A stretch of DNA of 64,000 nucleotides from Arthrobacter sp. SLBN-122. GTDB lineage: Bacteria > Actinomycetota > Actinomycetes > Actinomycetales > Micrococcaceae. The notes under the pieces were generated by a model that saw only the letters and a program-made list of their open reading frames with translations, was not told the origin of the DNA and did not search any database. The translations under genes were made by a program, and so were the position numbers. The stretch is taken from contig NZ_VFMS01000001.1 of the NCBI RefSeq assembly GCF_006715165.1, positions 3,286,001-3,350,000 of the forward strand. Direction: 5' to 3'. Positions 49,785 through 61,114 of this stretch are shown here, in pieces. The first letter of the stretch is position 1. The number at the start of each line of letters is the position of its first letter.

Positions 49785-52376
49785 GTGGACCGCATCTGCA
49801 CCATGGTCCGCAATGGAACCCACCGGGCCGTTTTCATCATGGCCGGCCCGGGCATTGGAAAGTCGGCGGTCACTGACGCCGTGACCGAGCGCCTTGCCGG
49901 GAACATGTTGATCCTGCGCATCCACGCCAGTTCGGCCCTGGCCGGGGTGCCGTTCGGGGTCCTGACCCCGTACACCGGGGAACTGACTGCCGAGGAGTCC
50001 GTCTCGCCCGTCGCGGTGCTGCGTTCCATGTGGTCATACTTCGAGAAGCTCAAGGCCGGCCACGGGGGATCAGTCCTGCTGGCAGTGGACGATGCCCACC
50101 ACCTGGATGACGCTTCCGCAGGGGTGCTGACTGAAGTGATATCCGCCGGGTGGGCAACAGTGGTTGCGGCCGCCAGGCCACGGCCGGGACTGCCGCAGCC
50201 GCTGGACCAACTCTGGTACGACGGCCTGGCCGAACGCGTGGACCTCCGGCCCCTCAACCGGGAACAGATTGAAGAGGTCCTGGCCCACGTCCTTGACGGG
50301 ACCGTACCCGCGGCAACCGTGGACTCCATATGGAACGCATCAAGCGGCAACCCCCGGATCCTGGACGCCCTGCTTCACGACTCAGCTGAAGCCGGCGTCC
50401 TCGCCAAGCGCAACGGGATCTGGATGCTGCTGGGCCAACTGCCCTCGGACGGGGCCCGCCTGGCTGGGGTGGTTGCCAAAGACCATCTCCGGCGCCGCAC
50501 TGAGGAGCAGGAAGCCCTGAAACTCATCGCCCTTGCCGGACCTGTGGGCAGGAAGGTCATCGAAGACATCAGCGGGGCGGCAGTGGTCCGGTCCCTGCTG
50601 GACCAGCAAATCATCGTCGAAGCGCCCGGCATCCCGGCCGAGCTTTCCATCTGGAACGGGCTCTTTGCCGGCGCCATCAGGAACACAGTGTCGGTCTCCC
50701 GCAGCCTCCAGTTGCTGGAGAAGGTCAAGGCCCACCGGGACCCCATTCAGTTGCAGGGGGAGGGCCGGCTGCGTGCGGTGGAGTGGGCCCTGGAGTGCGG
50801 TGTCAGGGTCAGTGACGACGAAATGCTGGCAGCGGCCAAAGAGGCACTGTTGAGGTTCCGCAACCACAGTGCACGTTCCATTGCGTCCCGTATCCAGGAT
50901 CCGGCCATGGTTCCGCTGGCCCAGGCCATCCAGGCGCGAGCGCTGTATAACGAGGGTGCGTATCGGGAGGCTGCCGCCCTCCTTGACGAATGCTGGCTCC
51001 CGCTCGCTGAAGATCCCCAGGGACCGGCCGTCCTGCTGCTCCGCGTCTGGGCCCACCAAGCCATCGGCCATCCCCTGGGGATGACGGCAGAGGACGTCGA
51101 AAAGTGTGCGGCGCTTTCCGGCCACAGCGACATGAGCTGGCAGGAAGAACTCCTGCACTTGCTGCACCTTGGTGCGGAGGTGAACTTCCAGGCACTGAAC
51201 GACGCAGTGGACGCGATGCGGAAGCACCATCCGGCAGAAGCCGGGGAGCCCCTCCGCGCCCTGGCCGAGGGTCTCCTGGCCCATGCCCTCGTCTCGGGGG
51301 GACGCCCCGTCCAGGGATTGGAGGCCGCGCTGCTGGCGGCCTCGGAACTTCCCCCGCTCGAAGGCAGCCTGTTCTTCTTCCCCGAGTTTGTCCTGGGACG
51401 GCTCGTGTCCGATTACCTGGCCATGGGTGAATGGGAGTCCGCGGAGCGGGAGATCAACCATTACGCCGCCGGACACGCGCCTGCTGCCGCCACGTTCAAC
51501 GGCAGCCTCCAACTGCTGCGGGGCTACTCGCTGCTGCGGCAGGGCCGAATGGAACGCGCCTATCAGGTCCTGCTGCCCGCCGTGGAGGCACTCCGGCTCA
51601 ACGATCCTTTGCAGCTGTACCGTTTCGGCACCGCGCTTGGCTTCTACGCCGCAGCCAGGCTTGGAGACACCGAGCAGGCACAGCGCCTGGAACAGGATCA
51701 CAAGGACGCCGACGCCGGCTGGCCCGCGCACGATCTCCTTGCCGAAGCCTATATGGCAGCGGCCGCTGAATACCTGATTCGTGACGGCAAGGGCCTGGCC
51801 GCGCTGCAGACGCTGATGACCACCACCGAGGCCTCCGCCAGGACAGGGAACTTCCTGGAAATCCTGACCATGTGCTGGGACCTCGGGGACCCCTCCGTTA
51901 TTCCCATGGTGCAGTCAACAGCGCGCGGTGTGGAGGGCCGCTGGGCAGAGGCGCTGCTCACCCTGGCCACTGCATGGGAACATGCCGACGGCGACACCCT
52001 GATGACCACGGCTGCCTCGCTGGAGGAGGCAGGCTTCGTCAACCTCGCCCGTGAAGCCTACGCCCGCGCCAGCACCGTACTGGAACAGGCCGGGGAACGC
52101 CGCCGGTCACGGCAGGCCGTTGCCCAGCGCGAAAAGTGCGACCACGAACTGGGGGAGCGGTTCCGCGAAGGACGCTTCATCGCCGCGGCTCCCACCGTGC
52201 GGCTTACCAGGCGTGAACAGGACATCGTCGAGCTGGCAGTGCAGGGCCTGACCGACCGCGAGATTGCGCAACGGCTCATGGTCTCCGTCCGTACGGTGGA
52301 AGGCCACCTCTACCGCACCTACGTCAAGCTCGGGGTCCGCAGCCGCGATGAGCTGGAAGCGGCCCTGCCAAAGTAG
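49785..52376 (+). CDS. Large LuxR-family regulator with intact P-loop (second of a pair)
   Basis: 863 residues from the conventional GTG 49785. Same layout as its neighbour: Walker A MAGPGIGKSAV (about 19-29), canonical Walker B LLAVDDAHHLDD (about 98-109), a helical repeat region, and a terminal LuxR HTH (LTRREQDIVELAVQGLTDRE, VSVRTVEGHLYRTYVKLGVR). GTG follows GGAGGG by 5 nt. However, the conserved pre-P-loop motif (LLTGRREPVDRI) is cut by this start. CTG 49719, 8 nt behind AAGGGG and overlapping the upstream gene, would restore it. Both genes are probably one transcript. Confidence 0.86.
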   Translation: MDRICTMVRNGTHRAVFIMAGPGIGKSAVTDAVTERLAGNMLILRIHASSALAGVPFGVLTPYTGELTAEESVSPVAVLRSMWSYFEKLKAGHGGSVLLAVDDAHHLDDASAGVLTEVISAGWATVVAAARPRPGLPQPLDQLWYDGLAERVDLRPLNREQIEEVLAHVLDGTVPAATVDSIWNASSGNPRILDALLHDSAEAGVLAKRNGIWMLLGQLPSDGARLAGVVAKDHLRRRTEEQEALKLIALAGPVGRKVIEDISGAAVVRSLLDQQIIVEAPGIPAELSIWNGLFAGAIRNTVSVSRSLQLLEKVKAHRDPIQLQGEGRLRAVEWALECGVRVSDDEMLAAAKEALLRFRNHSARSIASRIQDPAMVPLAQAIQARALYNEGAYREAAALLDECWLPLAEDPQGPAVLLLRVWAHQAIGHPLGMTAEDVEKCAALSGHSDMSWQEELLHLLHLGAEVNFQALNDAVDAMRKHHPAEAGEPLRALAEGLLAHALVSGGRPVQGLEAALLAASELPPLEGSLFFFPEFVLGRLVSDYLAMGEWESAEREINHYAAGHAPAAATFNGSLQLLRGYSLLRQGRMERAYQVLLPAVEALRLNDPLQLYRFGTALGFYAAARLGDTEQAQRLEQDHKDADAGWPAHDLLAEAYMAAAAEYLIRDGKGLAALQTLMTTTEASARTGNFLEILTMCWDLGDPSVIPMVQSTARGVEGRWAEALLTLATAWEHADGDTLMTTAASLEEAGFVNLAREAYARASTVLEQAGERRRSRQAVAQREKCDHELGERFREGRFIAAAPTVRLTRREQDIVELAVQGLTDREIAQRLMVSVRTVEGHLYRTYVKLGVRSRDELEAALPK

Positions 52377-54230
<1,854 letters not shown>

Positions 54231-54253
54231 CGGTAAAGACGAAAGCTGACATT

Positions 54254-54703
54254 ATGAGCCTTGACCAGCTGTACCAGCAGATCATCCTGGACCATTCCAA
54301 GGCCCGCCACGGCAGCGGGCTCGCCGCTACGGAAGCGCCGCAGGGCACCTCCACCGGACAGTCGCACCAGCTCAACCCGGTATGCGGCGACGAAGTCACC
54401 CTCCGGCTTGCCGTCCAGGACGGGAAAGTGGCGCAGGTTGCCTGGGATGGTGCGGGCTGCTCCATCTCCATGGCCTCCGCGTCCGTGCTCAGCGACCTCG
54501 CCGAAGGCATGACCGTGGCTGAGCTGCATGAAGTCATCGACAGTTTCCGTGAGGTCCTTCGCTCACGCGGGAAGGTCCATGCCGATCCTGAGTTGCTGGG
54601 CGATGCCGCAGCCTTTGAAGGGGTTGCCCGCTATGCCGCCAGGGTCAAATGCGCCATGATTTCCTGGGTGGCTGCCGAGGATGCCCTCAACCAGGCAGCC
54701 TGA
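54254..54703 (+). CDS. sufU: SufU-type Fe-S assembly protein
   Basis: 149 residues. Zinc ligands Cys44 (NPVCGDEV), Asp46, Cys69 (GAGCSIS) and Cys133 (VKCAMISW) are present. SufU accepts sulfur from SufS by ligand exchange in Gram-positive bacteria. It lies 23 bp after sufS, in the same operon, and is closed by a strong terminator. The ATG has only a weak AAAG upstream. Confidence 0.95.
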   Translation: MSLDQLYQQIILDHSKARHGSGLAATEAPQGTSTGQSHQLNPVCGDEVTLRLAVQDGKVAQVAWDGAGCSISMASASVLSDLAEGMTVAELHEVIDSFREVLRSRGKVHADPELLGDAAAFEGVARYAARVKCAMISWVAAEDALNQAA

Positions 54704-54715
54704 GCCAAACCGAAA

Positions 54716-54762
54716 ACAGCCCGGGCCTTCTTCCAGGAGGAAGAAGGCCCGGGCTGTCTTTT
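54716..54762. terminator. Strong terminator after sufU
   Basis: A perfect 19-bp stem (54716-54734 with 54739-54757), 4-nt loop AGGA, followed by CTTTT. AAAA precedes the left arm, so it can work for the convergent SCO4848 gene too. Confidence 0.9.
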
Positions 54763-54798
54763 GAGCCGGGCAGGCCGGGCTCAGCCTTGCAGACGGGT

Positions 54799-55020
54799 TC
54801 AGCCCAGCAGGCCGAGGACCCCGATCACTGCCGTGGCGAGTCCGAGCACCATGGAGATGCTCACCAGCACCACATGCACGGTCAGGAACCGGGTGGCCTT
54901 GCCTGCCGCGTCGCGGGCCCGGGGATCCTTCATCACGCGCCGCAGGAACTGCGGCCAGACCACCAGCGACCAGACGCCGGCGACGATCAGGACCAGCGCG
55001 GCGAGGACGGGAAGCTGCAT
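54799..55020 (-). CDS. SCO4848-family small membrane protein
   Basis: 73 residues with two membrane helices (about 4-25 and 48-71) separated by a short basic loop containing WPQFLRRVMKDPRARD, a pattern I recall for the SCO4848 family of actinobacteria. Function unknown. It starts 2 bp after the DUF2505 stop, so both are cotranscribed. Confidence 0.78.
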   Translation of the reverse strand: MQLPVLAALVLIVAGVWSLVVWPQFLRRVMKDPRARDAAGKATRFLTVHVVLVSISMVLGLATAVIGVLGLLG

Positions 55021-55022
55021 GG

Positions 55023-55520
55023 TTAGTGGCTTTCCAGCCAGGCCTGCGCCTGTGCGGCCTGCAGGTTCAGTGCCTTGGCCACCATGGGTTCGGCGGCGTC
55101 GGCGATCTTGCCGCCCAGGAACGGGACAGAGGACTTGACGGCGCCCTCAAGCTCCACCCGGGTTCCACCGGCATCCGCCACGAGGCGCTGAACGGCGGTG
55201 ACGTCCACGGGCGCGCCGGCGATCTTCAGCGAAATGTTGCTCTGGCGGGAGCCGTCGGCCGCAGGGGCTTCCCAGTTCTCCACCTGGGTCACTTTGAGGT
55301 GCTCACCCACGAATTTGCGGGCGATCTCGGGCAGTCGGGTGGTGGGAAGGGTGCGCACGGAGGTGGCGTTGAAAGCCCCTGCAATGTCGCCGTCCACCGT
55401 GAACGACTCCAGGGTGCCGCCCACCAGCTGGCTGACGTGGCGCTGGAAGTCTTCATTCACCAACACAGCGGCAACGCTGTCAACGGGGTGCGGAAGGGAA
55501 GTGGTTGCGCTCAGCGCCAT
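55023..55520 (-). CDS. DUF2505 domain protein
   Basis: 165 residues. A START/polyketide-cyclase-like fold is likely: MALSATTSLPHPVDSVAAVL, then VEGRV-like VELEGAVKSSVPFLGGKIAD near the end. DUF2505 is an actinobacterial family of unknown function. ATG 55520 has AGGAGG 5-6 nt upstream; the frame is open to 55841, but that is antisense to the SDR gene region. Operon with SCO4848. Confidence 0.83.
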   Translation of the reverse strand: MALSATTSLPHPVDSVAAVLVNEDFQRHVSQLVGGTLESFTVDGDIAGAFNATSVRTLPTTRLPEIARKFVGEHLKVTQVENWEAPAADGSRQSNISLKIAGAPVDVTAVQRLVADAGGTRVELEGAVKSSVPFLGGKIADAAEPMVAKALNLQAAQAQAWLESH

Positions 55521-55564
55521 GGGTCCTCCTGGGACGTGGGGAAAGGATTTACGCCTCCAACATC

Positions 55565-57070
55565 CTACGGGGTGACCGTCGAGGCCTCCGCATCGGCCAA
55601 TTTCTGGGCGGTGGCGGTGATGTTCCGGGCCATGGCCGGGAAGATCAGGCTGTGGAACGGCAGCACGGCCAGCCAGTAGAGCCGCCCGCTCAATCCCTTG
55701 GGGAAGAAAATGGCGCGTTGCCGGTAGCGGCTTCCGTCGCCGTCGGGCTCCACCGAAAGCTCCAGCCACGCCCGTCCCGGCGCCCGCATCTCGGCCCGCA
55801 GCCGGAGCAGGCGGCCCCGATCGATCCGCTCCACCCGCCACCAGTCCACCACTTCGCCGGCGGCCAGCGTGTGGGGGTGCCGGCGGCCGCGCAGCAGGCC
55901 GGCGCCGCCTGTCAGTTTGTCCAGCCAGCCCCTGACCTGCCAGGCCAGCGGCAGCGAATACCAGCCGTTGCGGCCGCCGATGCCCTCGATGATGGTCCAG
56001 ACGTGGGCCGGGTCAACATCTCCGTGGAAGGTCCTTTCGTCGATGTACACCTTGTGCCCTGCCCACTCCGGGTCGCTGGGGAGCGGATCGGAGTCGGCGC
56101 CGGCGTTGGCCCATGTGGTCTCCACCTGGCCGTCCCGCTCCTTGCCCAGCGCCAGGGCCACCGCCGTACGGTAGGGGGTCAGGCCGCCGTCGGGCTGCGG
56201 GATGTATTGGTCGATGTCGTGTTCGTTGGCTACGGCGTCATGCTGCAGCGATTGGACCAGCGGCACGGCCATGGAAAGCGGGATCGGTGTTGTCAGGGCC
56301 ACCCACATGCCTGCCAGCTTGGGCGCCGGCACCGGCAACGCGAGCACCACGCGGTAGGGCAGGCCCGCTTCCGCGGCGTATTCCTTCATCATGCCCGCGT
56401 AGGTCAGCACCTGCCGGCAGCCAATGTCGAAGGTGCGGTTGATGGTGCCCTCCAGCGACGCCGCGGACACCAGGTAGTAGAGGACATCACGGACGGCGAT
56501 GGCTTCGATCCTGTTGCGCACCCAGCTGGGGGCCGGCATCAGGGGCAGCGTTTCGGAGAGGTGGCGGATCATCTCGAAGGACGCGGAGCCGGAGCCGATC
56601 ACCACGCCCGCCTGGAAGACGACGGCGTCCACCGGACTGTCCAGGAAGACCTTGCCCACGGCCTCCCGTGACCGCATGTGGGTGGAGAGTTCCACGCCCT
56701 GGGGGTGCAGGCCGCCCAGGTAGACAATCCGATGTACCCCGGCGGCGGATGCAGCCTCCGCGGCCGTGCCGGCCATCGCTTTTTCCTTCGCTTCGAATCC
56801 TGCACCGGCCGCCATCGAATGCACCAGGTAGTAGAAGACGTCGACGCCGGCCAGGGCACCGCGGAGCGCGTCGCCGTCATCCAGGCTGCTTTCCACGACG
56901 TCCACTTTGTCCCGCCAGGGCACGCCGGCGATCTTGTCCGGCGAGCGGACCAGCACCTTGACGGTGTGGCCTGCTTCCAGCAGCTTGGGCACCAGGCGGC
57001 CGCCGATGTAGCCGGTGGCGCCGGTGACAAGCACAGTCTTCGGTGTTGGCGGGGCGCTCATTGCAGTCAT
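55565..57070 (-). CDS. SDR/NAD(P)-binding protein fused to DUF2867
   Basis: 501 residues. The N-terminal half is an atypical SDR (NmrA-like) Rossmann domain with VLVTGATGYIGGRLVPKLLE (about 13-32). The C-terminal half (about 320-480) is a DUF2867 domain, seen in LDKLTGGAGLLRGRRHPHTL, DWWRVERI and PKGLSGRLYWLAVLPFHSLI. The catalytic YxxxK of classic SDRs is not obvious. Function unknown. ATG 57070 has AGGAG about 5 nt upstream. It is divergent from mfd. Confidence 0.88.
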   Translation of the reverse strand: MTAMSAPPTPKTVLVTGATGYIGGRLVPKLLEAGHTVKVLVRSPDKIAGVPWRDKVDVVESSLDDGDALRGALAGVDVFYYLVHSMAAGAGFEAKEKAMAGTAAEAASAAGVHRIVYLGGLHPQGVELSTHMRSREAVGKVFLDSPVDAVVFQAGVVIGSGSASFEMIRHLSETLPLMPAPSWVRNRIEAIAVRDVLYYLVSAASLEGTINRTFDIGCRQVLTYAGMMKEYAAEAGLPYRVVLALPVPAPKLAGMWVALTTPIPLSMAVPLVQSLQHDAVANEHDIDQYIPQPDGGLTPYRTAVALALGKERDGQVETTWANAGADSDPLPSDPEWAGHKVYIDERTFHGDVDPAHVWTIIEGIGGRNGWYSLPLAWQVRGWLDKLTGGAGLLRGRRHPHTLAAGEVVDWWRVERIDRGRLLRLRAEMRAPGRAWLELSVEPDGDGSRYRQRAIFFPKGLSGRLYWLAVLPFHSLIFPAMARNITATAQKLADAEASTVTP

Positions 57071-57274
57071 GCTGGCTCCTGTTCGTCCTGGCCGGTATCC
57101 GTGCGGGACCTTGTCTGCCCCAAGCGGTTCGTCCCTTGCGGTTCCATCGTCCCTTGTGGTTCGTAGCCGCGGCCCATGCGGACGGCCGGCTCCGAAGGGA
57201 TGTGGTGCGGCCCTGTCAGCCTAGGCCCATTCCCGCGAAGACGGGCGCCGCGCTGCCATGTCGTTCCTGCGCGG

Positions 57275-57280
57275 TAGGCT
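57275..57280 (+). promoter_or_regulatory. -10 box for mfd
   Basis: TAGGCT, about 80 nt upstream of the ATG at 57362. Confidence 0.45.
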
Positions 57281-57361
57281 GGGAGTACCCGGGATTCGCA
57301 GCGAATTTCGGGTTTTCGCGTTGCCTGCTTGTCTTCGATGAACACCACAGGAGCTTCTGCC

Positions 57362-60300
57362 ATGAGTCTTCCCGGCCAGTCCGCCGCCGGCACATCCAGC
57401 ACAGGCACATCCCGCGCCGGAACGTCCCGCGCCGCCAAAAGCAGTGCCGGCAAAGGCGGTGCCGGAATGTCCCCAGCCCCGTCGCTGGACGGACTGCGCC
57501 GCGCGCTGGCACCGGACCAGACGTTCGCCCGGGTCCGCGCCGAAGCCGCACGCGGGTTCGAGGTCCGGGGCCAGGACTACCAGATCAGCGCACCCGCGGG
57601 ACTCCGTCCGGTGCTGCTCGCGGAGATGGCGGACGGACTCGCCGCCAAGGCCGAACAGGCCGGCGGCGTTGAGCCGGGAGTTGTGCTCGCGGTCACCGCG
57701 ACGGGCCGGGAGGCCGAGGACCTCACGGCAGCCCTGCGCGCCTACCTGCCGGCGGACGCGGTGGCGGAGTTCCCCAGCTGGGAAACCCTCCCGCACGAGC
57801 GGCTTTCGCCGCGTTCGGACACGGTGGGCCGCCGGCTGTCAGTGCTGCGCCGCCTGGCCCATCCGGAAAGCTCGACGGCGGGACGCCTCCAGGTGGTGGT
57901 GGCACCCGTTCGCGCCGTGGTCCAGCCCGTGGTGGCGGGCCTGGGCGACTTGGTTCCCGTCACGCTGAAAGTGGGCCAGGAGCTTCCATTCTCCGACGTC
58001 GTGAAGAGCCTGGCCGACGCCGCGTACGCCCGGGTGGACATGGTGACGCACCGCGGCGAGTTCGCCGTCCGCGGCGGCATCATCGACGTTTTCCCGCCCA
58101 CGGAGGACCACCCCATCCGGGTGGAGTTCTTCGGCGACGAAGTGGACCAGATGCGCTGGTTCGCCGTGGCCGACCAGCGCTCGCTGTCGGCTCCCGGCAT
58201 CCACCACCCCACCGAGCTGCACGCCCCGCCGTGCCGCGAAATCCTCATCACCCCGTCCGTCATGTCCCGGGCCGCCACCCTGAAGGCCCAGCTCCCGGCA
58301 GCGGCGGACATGCTGGAAAAGATCGCCGGCGGCATTGCCGTGGAGGGCATGGAGTCCCTGGCGCCGGTGCTGGTGGATGCGATGGTCCCGTTCGTTGACC
58401 AGTTGCCCGCCGAATCCATCGCCGTGGTGATCGAACCGGAGAAGGTGCGCACCCGCGCCCACGACCTCGCCGCAACCAACGAGGAATTCCTGGAGGCGGC
58501 GTGGTCCACGGCGTCCGACGGCGGGGCGGCGCCTTTGGACCTGAGCTCACAGGCGAGTGCGGCGCTTCATTCGGCGAGCTTCCGCTCGCTGGCCGACACC
58601 CGGGGGTCCGCCCTGGAGCACGGCGTGTCCTGGTGGTCCATCACCTCCCTGGCGCAGGACGTGGAACTGCTCCCCGAGATCGACGTGCTGAACCTGCATG
58701 CCCGGGAACCCCGCGGCTATCAGGGTGACGTGGCCGAAATGATGGACTTCATCGGCTCCCACGTCCGCGACCAGTGGCGGATCGTTGTTGCCACCGAAGG
58801 TCCCGGCCCGGCCCAGCGCCTGGCCGAGCTGTTCCATGAGAATGACATCCCCTGCGCCCGGGTGGACAGCCTGGACCACGAACCCCAGGCGGGCATCATC
58901 GAGGTGACCACTGCCGCCGTCGGCCGTGGTTTTGTCCTGGACGGCCTCAAGCTGGGCCTGCTCACCGAAGCCGACCTGCTGGGCCGGACCTCGGCGGGGT
59001 CCACCAAGGACATGCGGCGGATGCCCTCCAAGCGGCGCAACGCCGTCGATCCCCTGCAACTGGTGGCGGGGGACCACGTGGTCCACGAACAGCACGGCAT
59101 TGGCCGGTTCGTGGAACTCATCCAGCGCAAGGTGGCCGGCGGTGGCGAGGGCGTCCGGGAATACCTGGTGCTGGAGTATGCGCCCGCCAAGCGCGGCGCC
59201 CCCGGTGACCGGTTGTTCGTCCCCACGGACCAGCTGGACCAGGTGACCCGCTACGTGGGCGGCGACACCCCCGTGCTGAGCAAGATGGGCGGCGCGGACT
59301 GGGCCAGCACCAAGTCCAAGGCCCGCAAGGCCGTCAAGGAAATCGCCGGTGAACTGATCCGGCTCTACTCCGCCCGCATGGCCTCCCGGGGCCATGCATT
59401 CGGCCCCGACACCCCCTGGCAGCGCGAACTGGAGGAGGCCTTCCCGTATGTGGAGACCCCGGACCAGCTGACCACCATCAACGAGGTCAAGGCGGACATG
59501 GAGCGGGAGATCCCCATGGACCGCCTGGTGTCCGGCGACGTGGGCTACGGCAAGACCGAGATCGCGGTGCGTGCTGCGTTCAAGGCGGTGCAGGACGGCA
59601 AGCAGGTGGCGGTGCTGGTGCCCACCACGCTGCTGGCCCAGCAGCACTACGAAACCTTCACCGAGCGGTTCTCCGGCTTCCCCTTGCGGGTCAAGCCGCT
59701 GTCCCGGTTCCAGTCCGCCAAGGAGTCCAAGGAAACCGCGGAGGGCGTCAAGAGCGGGGCGGTGGACGTGGTGATCGGTACGCACCGGCTTTTGTCCAAG
59801 GACTTCGAGTTCAAGGATCTTGGCCTGGTGATCGTTGACGAGGAACAGCGGTTCGGCGTGGAGCACAAGGAAGCGCTGAAGAAGATGCGCACCAACGTGG
59901 ACGTCCTGGCAATGAGTGCCACCCCGATTCCCCGGACCCTGGAAATGTCGCTCACCGGGATCCGGGAAACCTCCACCCTGGCCACCCCGCCGGAGGAACG
60001 GCACCCTGTGCTGACCTACGTTGGCCCGTACACGGACAAACAGACCTCGGCCGCAATCCGCCGCGAGCTGATGCGTGAAGGCCAGGTGTTCCTGGTCCAC
60101 AACCGGGTGTCCACCATCGAGCGGACGGCCGCCAAGATCCGCGAACTGGTGCCCGAGGCGCGCGTCGAGGTGGCACACGGCAAGATGTCCGAAAGCCGCC
60201 TGGAGCAGATCATCGTTGATTTCTGGGAGCGGCGCTTCGACGTGCTGGTGTGCACCACCATCATCGAGACCGGCCTGGACATCTCCAACGCCAACACCCT

Positions 60301-61108
60301 GATCGTGGACGGCGCCGACAAGTACGGCCTGTCCCAGCTGCACCAGCTCCGCGGCCGCGTGGGCCGTGGCCGCGAACGCGCCTACGCCTACTTCCTGTAC
60401 CCGTCGGAGAAGCCGCTGGGCGAGGTGGCACTGGAACGGCTCAAGGCCGTGGCCGCGCACAACGAGCTCGGCGCCGGCATGCAGCTGGCCATGAAGGACC
60501 TGGAAATCCGCGGCGCCGGCAACCTGCTGGGCGGCGAACAGTCCGGCCACATCCAGGGGGTGGGCTTCGACCTGTACATCCGCCTGGTGGGCGAGGCCGT
60601 GGCCGACTTCCGGGGTGAGGCCGAGGAAAAGGCCGCCGAGATGAAGATCGAGCTGCCCGTCAACGCGCACCTGCCGCATGACTACGTTCCCGGCGAACGG
60701 CTGCGCCTGGAGGCGTACCGGAAGCTCGCCGCGGCCCTCACCAACGAGGCCATCGACGAGGTCCAGGCTGAACTCGTTGACCGCTACGGCGAACTGCCGC
60801 TGCCGGCCCAGAACCTGGTGGCAGTGGCACGCTTCCGTGTTGGTGCCCGCGAAGCCGGGCTGTCCGACGTCGCACTGCAGGGAAACTTCATCAAGTTCTC
60901 CCCGGCCACCCTCCCCGAATCCAAGACCATGCGCCTGAACCGGATGTACCCCGGATCGCAGTCCAAGCCTGCCCTGGACGCCGTGCTCATCCCGAAGCCC
61001 AAGACAGCGCGGATCGGCGGCCGGGACCTGCAGGACGCCGAGATCCTGGAATGGGCCAACGGCGTGATCCGCAACATCTTCTCCGATGCCCCGCTGGCGG
61101 TGAGTTAG
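57362..61108 (+). CDS. mfd: Transcription-repair coupling factor
   Basis: 1,248 residues. Mfd pushes stalled RNA polymerase off DNA and recruits UvrA. Domains in order: UvrB-like region (about 40-400), RNA polymerase-interacting CarD-like domain (GDHVVHEQHGIGRFVELI, about 570), a DEAD/helicase pair with Walker A GDVGYGKTE (about 724-732) and Walker B VIVDEEQRFG (about 822-831), NRVSTIERTA and HQLRGRVGRGRERAYAY motifs, and the TRCF C-terminal domain. The first 35 residues are Gly/Ser/Thr/Ala-rich repeats not typical of Mfd. ATG 57362 has AGGAG 8 nt upstream; ATG 57467, at the start of the conserved region, is an alternative. Confidence 0.95.
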   Translation: MSLPGQSAAGTSSTGTSRAGTSRAAKSSAGKGGAGMSPAPSLDGLRRALAPDQTFARVRAEAARGFEVRGQDYQISAPAGLRPVLLAEMADGLAAKAEQAGGVEPGVVLAVTATGREAEDLTAALRAYLPADAVAEFPSWETLPHERLSPRSDTVGRRLSVLRRLAHPESSTAGRLQVVVAPVRAVVQPVVAGLGDLVPVTLKVGQELPFSDVVKSLADAAYARVDMVTHRGEFAVRGGIIDVFPPTEDHPIRVEFFGDEVDQMRWFAVADQRSLSAPGIHHPTELHAPPCREILITPSVMSRAATLKAQLPAAADMLEKIAGGIAVEGMESLAPVLVDAMVPFVDQLPAESIAVVIEPEKVRTRAHDLAATNEEFLEAAWSTASDGGAAPLDLSSQASAALHSASFRSLADTRGSALEHGVSWWSITSLAQDVELLPEIDVLNLHAREPRGYQGDVAEMMDFIGSHVRDQWRIVVATEGPGPAQRLAELFHENDIPCARVDSLDHEPQAGIIEVTTAAVGRGFVLDGLKLGLLTEADLLGRTSAGSTKDMRRMPSKRRNAVDPLQLVAGDHVVHEQHGIGRFVELIQRKVAGGGEGVREYLVLEYAPAKRGAPGDRLFVPTDQLDQVTRYVGGDTPVLSKMGGADWASTKSKARKAVKEIAGELIRLYSARMASRGHAFGPDTPWQRELEEAFPYVETPDQLTTINEVKADMEREIPMDRLVSGDVGYGKTEIAVRAAFKAVQDGKQVAVLVPTTLLAQQHYETFTERFSGFPLRVKPLSRFQSAKESKETAEGVKSGAVDVVIGTHRLLSKDFEFKDLGLVIVDEEQRFGVEHKEALKKMRTNVDVLAMSATPIPRTLEMSLTGIRETSTLATPPEERHPVLTYVGPYTDKQTSAAIRRELMREGQVFLVHNRVSTIERTAAKIRELVPEARVEVAHGKMSESRLEQIIVDFWERRFDVLVCTTIIETGLDISNANTLIVDGADKYGLSQLHQLRGRVGRGRERAYAYFLYPSEKPLGEVALERLKAVAAHNELGAGMQLAMKDLEIRGAGNLLGGEQSGHIQGVGFDLYIRLVGEAVADFRGEAEEKAAEMKIELPVNAHLPHDYVPGERLRLEAYRKLAAALTNEAIDEVQAELVDRYGELPLPAQNLVAVARFRVGAREAGLSDVALQGNFIKFSPATLPESKTMRLNRMYPGSQSKPALDAVLIPKPKTARIGGRDLQDAEILEWANGVIRNIFSDAPLAVS

Positions 61109-61114
61109 GACTTG

